Source of the DNA: Georhizobium profundi
Lineage (GTDB): Bacteria; Pseudomonadota; Alphaproteobacteria; Rhizobiales; Rhizobiaceae
Direction of reading: 5' to 3'
DNA length: 64,000 bases
Assembly (NCBI RefSeq): GCF_003952725.1
Contig: NZ_CP032509.1
Span: forward strand, 3,992,001 to 4,056,000
Under the pieces are notes generated by a model, which was not told the DNA's origin, did not search any database, and was given only the letters and a program-made list of their open reading frames with translations. Below are positions 16,999-26,279 of this stretch, in pieces (position 1 is the stretch's first letter; each line of letters begins with the position of its first letter). The translations under genes and the position numbers were made by a program.

Positions 16999-18864
16999 AT
17001 GACGAATGTCGTGGCGAAACAAGTGTCTATGGCGAGCGAAGCGGCAGCGGCGCGGCGTCCTGCTGCCGATCTCGGCGCATTGCCGACCTGGCAGCTTGCG
17101 GATCTTTATCCGAGCCCGGACAGTGAAGCGTTGAAAAGCGACGTGGCGCAAGGGCTTGCCGATGCACAGGCCTTCGCCGCGCGCTGGAAAGGCAAGCTCA
17201 GCGAGGCGGCTGGCAAAGACGGCGACGATGGTCTTGGTGCTGCGATCGCCGCCTATGAAGCGATTGAAGAGCGGCTGGGTCGCATCATTTCCTATGCGGG
17301 CCTTCTGTATTTCTCCGACACGAGCAACCCAGCAAACGCCAAGTTCTACGGCGACATGCAGGCAAAACTGACGGATGCCGGCTCGCATCTTCTGTTCTTC
17401 ACGCTCGAATTGAACGCGATCGAGGATGCGCGGGTCGACGCAGCCATGGATCGGGACCAGCTGACGGGTCACTACCGTCCATGGATCGTCGATCTCAGGC
17501 AGGACAAGCCTTACCAGCTGGAAGAGCGGGTCGAGCAGCTGTTTCATGAGAAAAGCATGACGGCTTCCGGCGCCTGGAACCGTTTGTTCGACGAAACCAT
17601 GTCGGCGCTGCGGTTTACGGTTGATGGCGAGGAGATGAGCCTCGAGCCGACGCTCAACCTTCTGCAGGACCATGATCGGGCGAAACGCGAAGCGGCGGCG
17701 AAGGCGCTTGCCGAGACGCTGGGGGCCAATCTCCGCACGTTTTCGCTGATCACCAATACGCTGGCGAAGGACAAGGAAATTTCCGATCGCTGGCGCGGGT
17801 TCAAGGACATCGCCGACCAGCGCCATCTCGCCAACCGTGTCGAGCGGGAAGTGGTGGACGCGCTCGTGGAAGCCGTCCGGCGCGCCTATCCACGGCTGTC
17901 GCACCGCTACTACGCCATGAAGGCAAAATGGCTCGGCATGGAACAGATGGAGTTCTGGGACCGCAACGCGCCGCTTCCGGATACGCCACAGACAGCAATC
18001 GGTTGGTCGGAAGCCCGCGATACCGTGCTTTCAGCCTATGCCGGCTTTGCGCCTGAGATGGCGGACATCGCCAAACGCTTCTTCGACGACAACTGGATCG
18101 ATGCGGAAGTGCGGCCAGGCAAGGCGCCAGGGGCGTTTGCCCATCCGACAGTGCCATCCGCTCACCCCTACGTGCTCGTGAACTACATGGGCAAGCCGCG
18201 CGACGTGATGACGCTTGCCCACGAACTCGGCCACGGCGTGCACCAGGTGCTGGCCGGCCGGCAAGGCGCGCTCATGGCCTCGACGCCGCTGACACTTGCC
18301 GAGACAGCATCGGTCTTCGGCGAAATGCTTACCTTCCGGGCGCTTCTCGACAAGGTGAAGGACAAGCGCGAGCGCAAGGCGATGCTCGCCCAGAAGGTGG
18401 AGGACATGATCAATACGGTCGTGCGCCAGATTGCCTTCTATCAATTCGAGCGCAAGGTTCACGCGGCGCGCCGCGAGGGCGAACTGACGGCCGAGCAACT
18501 CGGCGAATTGTGGCTGTCGGTGCAAAGCGAAAGCCTTGGACCGGCGATCCGGATCTCTGAGGGATACGAGACCTACTGGGCCTATATTCCGCACTTCATC
18601 CATTCGCCCTTCTACGTATACGCCTATGCGTTCGGCGATTGCCTCGTGAACTCGCTCTATGCCGTCTACCAGAACGCGGAGACGGGCTTTCAGGAGAAAT
18701 ATTTCGAGATGCTGAAGGCCGGCGGCACGAAGCATCACTCCGAATTGCTCGCTCCCTTCGGCCTCGATGCATCCGACCCCGCCTTCTGGGACAAAGGCCT
18801 GTCGATGATCGAGAGCTTGATCGACGAGATCGAGGCATTGGAGAGGGACGAGCAAGCGCTTTGA
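16999..18864 (+). CDS. pepF: M3 family oligoendopeptidase F
   Basis: A 621-residue cytoplasmic zinc metallopeptidase that degrades oligopeptides. The zinc motif HELGH lies in LAHELGHGVHQVLAG at about residue 406, with the downstream glutamate in LAETASVFGEM. Length fits the PepF clade of the M3 family. The ATG at 16999 is preceded by GGAGGA (16984-16989); the longer frame from 16966 lacks such a site. It is divergent from the sigma-54 activator. Confidence 0.94.
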   Translation: MTNVVAKQVSMASEAAAARRPAADLGALPTWQLADLYPSPDSEALKSDVAQGLADAQAFAARWKGKLSEAAGKDGDDGLGAAIAAYEAIEERLGRIISYAGLLYFSDTSNPANAKFYGDMQAKLTDAGSHLLFFTLELNAIEDARVDAAMDRDQLTGHYRPWIVDLRQDKPYQLEERVEQLFHEKSMTASGAWNRLFDETMSALRFTVDGEEMSLEPTLNLLQDHDRAKREAAAKALAETLGANLRTFSLITNTLAKDKEISDRWRGFKDIADQRHLANRVEREVVDALVEAVRRAYPRLSHRYYAMKAKWLGMEQMEFWDRNAPLPDTPQTAIGWSEARDTVLSAYAGFAPEMADIAKRFFDDNWIDAEVRPGKAPGAFAHPTVPSAHPYVLVNYMGKPRDVMTLAHELGHGVHQVLAGRQGALMASTPLTLAETASVFGEMLTFRALLDKVKDKRERKAMLAQKVEDMINTVVRQIAFYQFERKVHAARREGELTAEQLGELWLSVQSESLGPAIRISEGYETYWAYIPHFIHSPFYVYAYAFGDCLVNSLYAVYQNAETGFQEKYFEMLKAGGTKHHSELLAPFGLDASDPAFWDKGLSMIESLIDEIEALERDEQAL

Positions 18865-18885
18865 CGCCAGCCCTCATCGGTCTTA

Positions 18886-18900
18886 CATTGTCATACAATG
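18886..18900. promoter_or_regulatory. Palindromic operator before the toxin-antitoxin pair
   Basis: CATTGT, CAT, ACAATG: a perfect 6-bp inverted repeat ending 16 bp before the antitoxin start. This position and form fit an operator bound by a ribbon-helix-helix antitoxin for autoregulation. Confidence 0.6.
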
Positions 18901-18916
18901 ACGGACGGAGGATGTG

Positions 18917-19207
18917 ATGTCGGATGACACTTCGATGCTCTCGATCAGGTTGCCAAATGATTTGCGAGACGAGATAGACCGCGTTGCACGACAACAGCAC
19001 CGATCGCGCTCCTTCGTGGTGAAGGAAGCGATCAACGCCTATGTCGAGGAGCAGAGGGCCTATTACGCGGCCATCGACGAAGCTCTTGCCGAAGTCGATC
19101 AGGGCAAGGTGGTCGATGGTGGCTCCGTCGCCAGTTGGCTGCAAAGCTGGGGAAGCCAGGCGGAGAGCGCGACGCCCGAAAGCGAGCGGTCAGATCGAGA
19201 CGTCTAG
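18917..19207 (+). CDS. Ribbon-helix-helix antitoxin (ParD/RelB-like)
   Basis: A 96-residue protein whose N terminus, SMLSIRLPNDLRDEIDRVA, is a ribbon-helix-helix DNA-binding domain; the rest would wrap the toxin. The ATG at 18917 lies 5 bp after GGAGG. The toxin gene starts 3 bp after the stop. A palindrome at 18886-18900 is the likely operator. It is longer than most antitoxins of this type (about 80 residues) by a polar C-terminal tail rich in Ser, Glu and Asp. Confidence 0.88.
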   Translation: MSDDTSMLSIRLPNDLRDEIDRVARQQHRSRSFVVKEAINAYVEEQRAYYAAIDEALAEVDQGKVVDGGSVASWLQSWGSQAESATPESERSDRDV

Positions 19208-19210
19208 CCT

Positions 19211-19498
19211 GTGAAAATCGAGTTCACTCGGGCGGCCATCCGCGACCTCCAGTCGCTTCGCCAGCACATAGGTGGCAACGATCCGATGGCCGCGCGACGC
19301 GTTGGCGAGCGCATTCTGCAAGCAGTCGACATCGTCAGAAAGAATCCTGGGATCGGACGGCTGATCGATCGAGACAACGTGAGAGAATGGTCTATCCCGG
19401 GACTACCCTACGTGATCCCCTACCGCGCTTCGAAAGATCAACTCGAAATCCTGCGTGTCTTCCATGTCAGGCGCAGAAGACCGGACCATTGGCTGTGA
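19211..19498 (+). CDS. ParE/RelE-family toxin
   Basis: A 95-residue basic protein with the RelE/ParE fold signature: IEFTRAAIRDLQSLRQHI, a middle NPGIGRLID segment, VIPYRASKDQLEILRVFHVRR. ParE toxins inhibit gyrase and RelE toxins cut mRNA; the sequence looks closer to ParE, without the catalytic triad of RelE being evident. The start is GTG. Its TGA overlaps the GTG of the next gene. Confidence 0.88.
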   Translation: MKIEFTRAAIRDLQSLRQHIGGNDPMAARRVGERILQAVDIVRKNPGIGRLIDRDNVREWSIPGLPYVIPYRASKDQLEILRVFHVRRRRPDHWL

Positions 19499-20397
19499 CC
19501 GGCCCCACTCCCGCTCACACCCCCTATGATGGTTCTGCCGAGCCCTTCACGATCGGCCTGCGTCAGCTCGATCCTGCTGACTGGATCGAAGTGGATGATC
19601 GGCTCGATGTGTATCTGGCGGAAAAGGATCGGCTCGAAGGCGAAGACCCGTCACGCGTGTTCGTGGAGACGCCGCAGTCCCGGCAGGCTCAACACGAAGT
19701 TCTGGCGATGCTGACGCAGCATCTGCCCGATTGCTTCCCGCACATCTATCGCATCGATGGCAATGGGATGCGCATCGGCGCGGATCGTGTCGTTGATGTC
19801 ACCGACACATCCGTGCCGCCATTGAAGCGGGCCGCACGGCTGGTGCAGGAAGACCTCGTCATCATGCAAAAGGTCGATAACGCATGGCGGCTAACGGCCG
19901 CGTCGCTTTCCTTTCCTTCGTCCTGGTCGCTTACCGAGAAATTCAATCGCTCGATGGACGAGATCCATGCGCCGGTTCCGGGGTTTCAGGCGGGCACGCG
20001 CAATGCAGAACTGATTACTCGAATGTTCGACAATCTTCGGGTCGAGCGGCCGGTCTGGCGCCTCAACTGGTCGATCTATAGTGATGACCAACTGCATCAT
20101 CCGCACGCGCAGCCCTATGACGGGGCGCCGTTTGCCGATCCTTTCGCGGCATTCGTTCGGGTGGAACGGCAGACGTTGCGCAAGCTGCCCGAAACCGGCG
20201 GCATCATCTTCACGATCCGCATCTTCGTGGATCCTCTCGAGGCATTGAAGCGGCACGGCGATGGGCCCCGTCTTGCTGCCGGGCTCCGGCGTCAACTTCA
20301 GGCGCTGCACGGGAGCGAGCTCGACTACAAGGGCCTGCGGCTGCGGCGCGATGAGCTTGTCAATGCGCTTCAGCAGCTGGAGACCGCCAAGGCGTAA
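19495..20397 (+). CDS. Heme-dependent oxidative N-demethylase-like protein (DUF3445)
   Basis: A 300-residue protein of the DUF3445 family, which includes the alpha subunit of the heme-dependent dimethylamine/N-demethylase type oxidoreductases. Conserved-looking parts are VQEDLVIMQ, SLSFPSSWSLTEKFNRSMDEIHAPVPGF and NWSIYSDDQLHHP. A GTG at 19495 overlaps the toxin stop codon and gives a protein of normal size; the open frame continues upstream across the toxin-antitoxin genes but is a shadow there. No strong ribosome binding site precedes the GTG, so coupling to the toxin gene is possible. The substrate is unknown. Confidence 0.75.
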   Translation: MTGPTPAHTPYDGSAEPFTIGLRQLDPADWIEVDDRLDVYLAEKDRLEGEDPSRVFVETPQSRQAQHEVLAMLTQHLPDCFPHIYRIDGNGMRIGADRVVDVTDTSVPPLKRAARLVQEDLVIMQKVDNAWRLTAASLSFPSSWSLTEKFNRSMDEIHAPVPGFQAGTRNAELITRMFDNLRVERPVWRLNWSIYSDDQLHHPHAQPYDGAPFADPFAAFVRVERQTLRKLPETGGIIFTIRIFVDPLEALKRHGDGPRLAAGLRRQLQALHGSELDYKGLRLRRDELVNALQQLETAKA

Positions 20398-20504
20398 ACC
20401 GTCTCGCCCTTTATTGTGACGGGAAAACATGCTTTAGCGCGGTCCAACAGGAACAGACGGACACGAACACCGCGTCCCGCTATTGCGCTGAGGAGCAGCT
20501 CACC

Positions 20505-21950
20505 ATGTCAGGCAAGGATTATCCCGTTTACGGCGAAATCACGGGACCGATCGTCATGCTCGGTTTCGGATCGATCGGGCGGGGCACGCTTCCTCTCATC
20601 GAGCGGCATTTCAAATACGACAAGGACCGCATCGTCGTCATCGATCCGCGCGACGACAATGCCGAAATTCTCAGCAAGCACGGCGTCAAGTTCATCCAGT
20701 CGGCCGTGACCAAGGAGAACTACCGCGAGCTCCTGTCGCCGCTGCTAACTGAAGGCGAAGGCCGTGGCTTCTGCGTCAATCTTTCGGTCGACACCTCCTC
20801 GCTGGACCTCATCAAGCTCTGCCGCGAGTTGGGCGTGCTTTACATCGACACCGTCGTCGAGCCCTGGCTCGGCTTCTATTTCGACAAGACCGCCGACAAT
20901 TCCACACGCACGAACTACGCGCTTCGCGAAACCGTGCGCGAGGAAAAGCGCAAGAATCCAGGCGGCATCACCGCCGTTTCATGCTGTGGCGCGAACCCCG
21001 GCATGGTTTCGTGGTTCGTCAAGCAGGCCGTCGTCGATCTCGCCAAGGAACTGAATGTCGAGTTCGATGAGCCGGAAGCGGCCGACCAGCGCGGCTGGGC
21101 CAAGCTGATGAAGAAGGTCGGCGTCAAGGGCATCCACATCGCCGAGCGCGACACCCAGCGCACCAAGAACCCGAAGCCGATGAACGTCTTCTGGAACACC
21201 TGGTCGGCGGAAGGCTTCATTTCGGAAGGTCTGCAGCCGTCGGAACTTGGCTGGGGCACGCACGAAAAGTGGAAGCCGAAGAACGCCAAGAAACACAAGT
21301 CGGGCTGCAAGGCCGCGATTTACCTGGAACAGCCCGGCGCCAACACGCGCGTGCGCACATGGTGCCCGACGCCTGGCGCCCAGTACGGCTTCCTCGTCAC
21401 GCACAATGAATCGATCTCGATCGCGGATTTCTTCACGCTGCGCGACAAGAAGGGCGAGGTTTCCTACCGCCCGACCTGCCACTACGCCTATCATCCGGCC
21501 AACGATGCCGTTCTTTCGCTGCATGAGATGTTTGGCAATGGCGGCACCCAGCAGCCGAAGCTGCACGTGCTTGATGAGGACGAACTGGTCGACGGCGTCG
21601 ACGAACTCGGCGTGCTGCTCTACGGCCACGACAAGAACGCCTATTGGTTCGGCTCGCGCCTGTCGCTCGAAGAGACGCGCGAATTGGCGCCCTACCAGAA
21701 CGCCACGGGCCTGCAGGTAACCTCCGCCGTGCTTGCGGGCATGGTCTGGGCACTGGAGAACCCGGAAGCGGGCATCGTCGAAGCCGACGAGATGGACTAC
21801 AAGCGCTGCCTGGAAGTGCAGCTGCCCTATCTCGGACCGGTGGAAGGCCACTACACCGACTGGACGCCGCTCGAAGGCCGCCCGGGCCTCTTCCCGGAAG
21901 ACCTCGACGAGAGCGATCCCTGGCAGTTCCGCAATATCCTCGTACGCTGA
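20505..21950 (+). CDS. hss: Homospermidine synthase
   Basis: A 481-residue enzyme that forms homospermidine from putrescine with NAD, common in alphaproteobacteria. It opens with a Rossmann motif GFGSIGRGTLPLI, has VVEPWLGFY, the NPGMVSWF segment, and WCPTPGAQYGFLVTHNES. Length is as expected. AGGAGCAGCTCACC precedes the ATG. It stands alone, with omp10 194 bp downstream on the same strand. Confidence 0.95.
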   Translation: MSGKDYPVYGEITGPIVMLGFGSIGRGTLPLIERHFKYDKDRIVVIDPRDDNAEILSKHGVKFIQSAVTKENYRELLSPLLTEGEGRGFCVNLSVDTSSLDLIKLCRELGVLYIDTVVEPWLGFYFDKTADNSTRTNYALRETVREEKRKNPGGITAVSCCGANPGMVSWFVKQAVVDLAKELNVEFDEPEAADQRGWAKLMKKVGVKGIHIAERDTQRTKNPKPMNVFWNTWSAEGFISEGLQPSELGWGTHEKWKPKNAKKHKSGCKAAIYLEQPGANTRVRTWCPTPGAQYGFLVTHNESISIADFFTLRDKKGEVSYRPTCHYAYHPANDAVLSLHEMFGNGGTQQPKLHVLDEDELVDGVDELGVLLYGHDKNAYWFGSRLSLEETRELAPYQNATGLQVTSAVLAGMVWALENPEAGIVEADEMDYKRCLEVQLPYLGPVEGHYTDWTPLEGRPGLFPEDLDESDPWQFRNILVR

Positions 21951-22023
21951 TCGGGCGCAGCGGCGCGCACTTGCATAAGCCGATTGCGCGCTGCATCCTC
22001 GACAAGCTTCAGCACGGCAGCGA

Positions 22024-22043
22024 CTGTGGCGTAAGCGCCACAG
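22024..22043 (+). other. Perfect short hairpin between hss and omp10
   Basis: CTGTGGCG and CGCCACAG form a perfect 8-bp stem around the loop TAAG. No T run follows, so it is not a classic terminator; it lies about 100 bp before the omp10 start. Confidence 0.55.
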
Positions 22044-22144
22044 CGCCAAAGCCTTGCAGAGGTGCAGGAACCAACATGGCGCATGCGCATTCGCCACAGC
22101 GGGGGCTAACGACAAGCCCGCTATCAACGGGAGACACCAATTAC

Positions 22145-22528
22145 ATGAACCGCCTCGTCCGCATCTCATCCATCGCCGGCTTGGCTGCACTTCTGGCAGC
22201 GTGTCAGGCAGTCAATTACAGCCCGGCTCCCGTGCTGCGCGAGGCGCCGCAGCCGCGCGACCAGTTGCAGGGCACCTGGGTTGATCCGAACGGCATCGTT
22301 TCGAGCTTCAACAACGGCCGGTTCGAGACCCGCACGACGGACACCAACAGCCTGCTGGCCGATGGCAACTACCAGTTCCGCTCCGATCGCCTGGTCGAGA
22401 TCCAGCTGACGTCGCGCGTTCGCGGCACGACGTCGACGGTCAACTGCGCGATCGTCAGCCCGACGCAGCTGAACTGCACCTCGGATGCCGGTGCACAATT
22501 CTCGCTCGCCCGTCAGGCCGTCGGCTGA
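22145..22528 (+). CDS. omp10: Omp10-type outer-membrane lipoprotein
   Basis: A 127-residue lipoprotein with the lipobox LLAAC (cleavage before Cys20). The mature part carries GTWVDPNGIVSSFNNGRFETRTTDTN and RGTTSTVNCAIVSPTQLNCTS, which match the Brucella Omp10 lipoprotein family, including the paired cysteines. Omp10 is surface-associated in Brucella; its function is not defined. The ATG follows CGGGAGACACC. Confidence 0.9.
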   Translation: MNRLVRISSIAGLAALLAACQAVNYSPAPVLREAPQPRDQLQGTWVDPNGIVSSFNNGRFETRTTDTNSLLADGNYQFRSDRLVEIQLTSRVRGTTSTVNCAIVSPTQLNCTSDAGAQFSLARQAVG

Positions 22529-22723
22529 TCGAATTCTTTCCAGCCGGCGCCCCAGCGGCGCCGGTTAACGCTCTCTGAGGTTTCGCCGGGATTTTGGCCG
22601 GAACGCCTGTTCTTTGCGCTTGCGCTCCTATGGCCATGATGAAACCATTGGCCCGACGAGCTGTCATAAAAGCTATGCACCAAGCTGGCAGCAAGCAGCG
22701 GAATTCACAGGGAGCTTTCTTTC

Positions 22724-24976
22724 ATGTCAAAATTCTTTCGCCGCGCGGCGATCTCGGTCTCTGCGCTCGCCCTCTCCGCGGGCGCGGCCCATGCCGATTT
22801 CACTCTCGACATCCTGCACATCAACGACCTGCACTCGCGCATCGAGGCGATCAATTCGTCGGACGCGACGTGTTCTGCCGAGCAGGCCGAGGCCAATGAA
22901 TGTTTCGGTGGTGTCGCGCGGCTGAAGACGAAGATCGACGAGCGGCGCGACGCGCTGACCGGTGAAGGCGCCAATGTGCTCGTGCTGGACGCGGGTGACC
23001 AGTTCCAGGGCTCGCTGTTCTACACGACCTACAAGGGCGAAGCCGAAGCCGAATTCATGAACGCCATCGGCTTCGACGCAATGGCGATCGGCAACCACGA
23101 ATTCGATGATGGCCCCGAAGCGCTAGACGCCTTTATCGGCCTCGTCGACGTACCGCTGCTTTCAGGCAACACCGTCGCTGCCGAAGGGTCTCTGCTGGCC
23201 GGCAAGTACGAGCCCTATCTGATCAAGGAACTTGGCGGCGAGCGCATCGGCATCGTTTCCGTCCTTGCCACCGACACGGACGAGACGTCTTCTCCTGGCG
23301 ACGACATCTCGTTCGAAGACGAGATCGAGTACCTGACCGGTGCCGTTGCCGAGCTTGAAGCCGAAGGCATAAACAAGATCATCCTCCTGTCGCATGTCGG
23401 CTATGTGCGCGATCAGGAAATCGCCGCTGCCGTCGATGGCATCGATGTGATCGTCGGCGGTCACTCGCACACGCTTCTATCCAACACCGAGGAAGGTGCC
23501 GCCGGCGCCTACCCGACGATGGTCGCCAACCCGTCGGGCACAGACGTGCCGATCGTTCAAGCCTACGCCTACTCAAAGTATCTCGGCGAATTGCGCGTCG
23601 AATTCGATGACGAAGGCAATGTCACATCGGCATCCGGTGATCCGCATCTCCTCGATTCTTCCGTCGAACCCGACGCGGAAGTTGCCGCGCGCGTCGCCGA
23701 GCTTGCCGAGCCGATCCAGGACCTGATGCTGGAGCGCGTTTCCGAAGCGACGACCGCGATCGATGGGTCGCGCGAAACCTGCCGCGCAGGCGAGTGCGAG
23801 ATGGGCAACCTCGTCACCGACGCGATGCTCTGGCAGACGGCCGATCAGGGCGTGCAGCTGGTCATCCAGAACGGCGGCGGTCTTCGTGCATCGATCGACG
23901 AAGGCGAGATCACGATGGGCGATGTGCTCGGCGTGCTGCCCTTCCAGAATACGCTGGCGACGTTCCAGCTTTCCGGTGCCGGCGTGGTCGCCGCGCTGGA
24001 AAACGGCCTCAGCCAGTATGAAGAACAGGCCGGCCGCTTCGCCCAGGTTGCCGGCATGCGCTACACTTTCGATGCCACGCAGCCAGCTGGAAGCCGCATC
24101 GTTTCGGTTGAAGTCGCCGACGGCAATGGCGGCTTCGCGCCGATCGACGAGGCAGCGACCTACCTTGTCGCGACCAACAACTACATGCGCGGCGGCGGCG
24201 ACGGCTACGAGATGTTCGCGACCGAGGGCGAGAATGCCTATGACTACGGTCCGGGCCTCGAGCAGGTGGTCGCAGACTATTTGGCTGAGAACGAGCCCTA
24301 CGAGCCCTTCCTCGAAGGCCGCATCATCGACGCCAATGCATCCGGCGAAGCTGCACCTGCAGAAGAGACGGCCGCTCCGGTGGAAGAGGAGGCAGTCGCT
24401 CCGGCTCCGGCCGAAGAGATGACCGCAGAGCCCGCCACGGAAGCCGAGGCTCCGACCGAAGAGCCTGCACCGGCAGCCGAAGAGGCAATGGAAGCCGAGA
24501 CACCGGCGCCTGAAGCTCCTGAAGCTGCCGAGACGACTGCACCGGAAGCTCCGGCGACCGAGGCTCCGGCAGCGGAGGCACCGATGACCGAAGAGGCCGC
24601 GCCTTCCGAGACACCGGCTGACATACCGGCCGAAATGCCGGCCACGGAGGAAGATGCTGCAGAAACGGAGCCTGCTCCGGCTCCTGCCCCGGCGGCACCG
24701 GCAGAAGAGCCGGCTGAGCCTGCCGACACAGCCGAGGAAGCACCCGCTGCAACACCTGCGCCCATGGCACCGGAGGCAACCGAGGAAGCTGCTCCCGCCG
24801 CGGATGATGCCGGCGAGCGCACCCACACGGTCGCCCGTGGCGATACGTTCTGGGATATCGCCGAAGAGTATTACGGCGACGGCACGCTGTGGCAGGTGAT
24901 CGCGGATGCGAACCCCTCGCAGGAAGCTCGGGATCTGGACATCGGCACCGAGCTGGTCATCCCGGCTCGGCCGTAA
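22724..24976 (+). CDS. Periplasmic 5'-nucleotidase (UshA family) with low-complexity linker and LysM domain
   Basis: A 750-residue exported protein. A signal peptide (about 1-24, ending AHA) precedes the calcineurin-like metallophosphatase domain with LHINDLHS, LDAGDQFQGS, IGNHEFDDG and VGGHSHT. The 5'-nucleotidase C-terminal substrate domain follows, with QNGGGLRASID. After residue about 545 comes a 150-residue Ala/Pro/Glu-rich repeat-like linker, then a LysM domain (TVARGDTFWDIAEEYYGDG to the end). The LysM should hold the enzyme at peptidoglycan. The fusion is longer than standard UshA by about 200 residues. Confidence 0.9.
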   Translation: MSKFFRRAAISVSALALSAGAAHADFTLDILHINDLHSRIEAINSSDATCSAEQAEANECFGGVARLKTKIDERRDALTGEGANVLVLDAGDQFQGSLFYTTYKGEAEAEFMNAIGFDAMAIGNHEFDDGPEALDAFIGLVDVPLLSGNTVAAEGSLLAGKYEPYLIKELGGERIGIVSVLATDTDETSSPGDDISFEDEIEYLTGAVAELEAEGINKIILLSHVGYVRDQEIAAAVDGIDVIVGGHSHTLLSNTEEGAAGAYPTMVANPSGTDVPIVQAYAYSKYLGELRVEFDDEGNVTSASGDPHLLDSSVEPDAEVAARVAELAEPIQDLMLERVSEATTAIDGSRETCRAGECEMGNLVTDAMLWQTADQGVQLVIQNGGGLRASIDEGEITMGDVLGVLPFQNTLATFQLSGAGVVAALENGLSQYEEQAGRFAQVAGMRYTFDATQPAGSRIVSVEVADGNGGFAPIDEAATYLVATNNYMRGGGDGYEMFATEGENAYDYGPGLEQVVADYLAENEPYEPFLEGRIIDANASGEAAPAEETAAPVEEEAVAPAPAEEMTAEPATEAEAPTEEPAPAAEEAMEAETPAPEAPEAAETTAPEAPATEAPAAEAPMTEEAAPSETPADIPAEMPATEEDAAETEPAPAPAPAAPAEEPAEPADTAEEAPAATPAPMAPEATEEAAPAADDAGERTHTVARGDTFWDIAEEYYGDGTLWQVIADANPSQEARDLDIGTELVIPARP

Positions 24977-25005
24977 GCATCCGGCGCGATAGCCTTCCAA
25001 ACATC

Positions 25006-25035
25006 AAAAGCCCGGATCCTCGTATCCGGGCTTTT
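25006..25035 (+). terminator. Terminator of the 5'-nucleotidase gene
   Basis: AAAAGCCCGGAT and ATCCGGGCTTTT form a 12-bp stem around CCTCGT. The T run is within the stem; with A on the other side it could work in both directions. Confidence 0.85.
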
Positions 25036-25142
25036 GTTATGCAGTCGTTTCGTGCGACAAATTGGAATGATTGAAAATTGGCGCGTCGCCTTTATGTGAG
25101 AGGTCATTCCAGGTGGATGCCGAGACAAGGGTCGCCCCAACC

Positions 25143-26207
25143 ATGAACCAGCACGTCAATCCCGTTTTCGAAGTCGCCGCGCCCAAGATGGCGCTGCCGA
25201 CCGATCATCCGCCGGTCAAAATCGGTAAGGTCGGGGTGTTGCTTGTCAATCTCGGCACGCCTGATGCGACCGATCCCGTGTCCATGCGCCGTTACCTCAA
25301 AGAATTCCTGACTGACAAGCGCGTCATCGAATGGCCTAAGGCGCTCTGGTACCCGATCCTGTTCGGCATCGTCCTCAACACGCGGCCGAAGCGCGTCGGC
25401 AAAGCCTATGAAGAGATCTGGAACAAGGATCTCGACGAGAGCTATCTCAGGACCTACACGCGCAATCAGTCCGAAAGCCTGGCGCAGTCGCTTGCTATGC
25501 ATCCGAACGTGCATGTCGATTGGGCCATGCGCTACGGCAAGCCTTCGATCGCTGAGCGCGTGGATGCATTGAAGGCGGAAGGCTGCGATCGCATCCTGGT
25601 CTTCCCGCTCTACCCGCAATATTCCGCGACGACGACGGCAACGGTGAACGACAAGGTGTTCGAGGCGTTACTCGCCATGCGCTGGCAGCCGGCGCTGCGC
25701 ACCGTGCCGTCCTACCACGACGATCCGGTCTATATCGACGCCATCGCGACCTCGATCGAGAAGCATCTGGCGACGCTCGACTGGGAGCCGGAAGTGGTGC
25801 TTGCATCCTTCCACGGCATTCCGCAGTCCTATTTCAAGCGCGGCGATCCCTATCACTGCCAGTGCCTGAAGACCGGGCGGCTGGTTCGCGAGCGGCTCGG
25901 CTGGACGAAGGAGCGGTTCCGGCCGACCTTCCAGTCACGTTTCGGGCCGGAAGAGTGGCTGCAGCCCTATACGGACAAGACGGTCGAGCAGCTGGCCAAA
26001 GATGGCGTGAAGCGCATCGCCGTGCTCAACCCCGGCTTCGTTTCGGATTGCCTGGAAACGCTCGAGGAGATCGCGGGCGAGGCCCACGAGATCTTCGAGG
26101 AGCATGGCGGCGAGAAGTTCACGCACATCCCATGCCTCAACGATTCGGCGGATGGCATGCGGGTGCTCGAAAGCGTCGTCCGGCGCGAGCTCCAGGGTTG
26201 GATCTGA
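25143..26207 (+). CDS. hemH: Ferrochelatase
   Basis: A 354-residue enzyme inserting ferrous iron into protoporphyrin IX, the last step of heme synthesis. Visible signatures are GVLLVNLGTPDAT, the active-site histidine in ASFHGIPQSYFKRGDPY, and the glutamate in GPEEWLQPYT. The ATG at 25143 was chosen because conserved sequence starts shortly after it; the open frame extends to 25071 without homology. It is convergent with kdsD and shares a strong terminator. Confidence 0.95.
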   Translation: MNQHVNPVFEVAAPKMALPTDHPPVKIGKVGVLLVNLGTPDATDPVSMRRYLKEFLTDKRVIEWPKALWYPILFGIVLNTRPKRVGKAYEEIWNKDLDESYLRTYTRNQSESLAQSLAMHPNVHVDWAMRYGKPSIAERVDALKAEGCDRILVFPLYPQYSATTTATVNDKVFEALLAMRWQPALRTVPSYHDDPVYIDAIATSIEKHLATLDWEPEVVLASFHGIPQSYFKRGDPYHCQCLKTGRLVRERLGWTKERFRPTFQSRFGPEEWLQPYTDKTVEQLAKDGVKRIAVLNPGFVSDCLETLEEIAGEAHEIFEEHGGEKFTHIPCLNDSADGMRVLESVVRRELQGWI

Positions 26208-26239
26208 TCGCAGACCAGGCTTCATCAGTACAGTTAATG

Positions 26240-26274
26240 AACCGGCGTTGGGCTCGACCCAGCGCCGGTTTTTT
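26240..26274. terminator. Terminator between hemH and kdsD
   Basis: AACCGGCGTTGGG pairs with CCCAGCGCCGGTT (one G-U) around CTCGA, followed by further T for a six-base run. It mainly serves hemH. Confidence 0.88.
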
Positions 26275-26279
26275 GTAGG

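Noticed and set aside
24298..24828. Ala/Ser/Gly-rich open frame on the minus strand
   Set aside because: It is the mirror of the Ala/Pro/Glu-rich linker of the 5'-nucleotidase.
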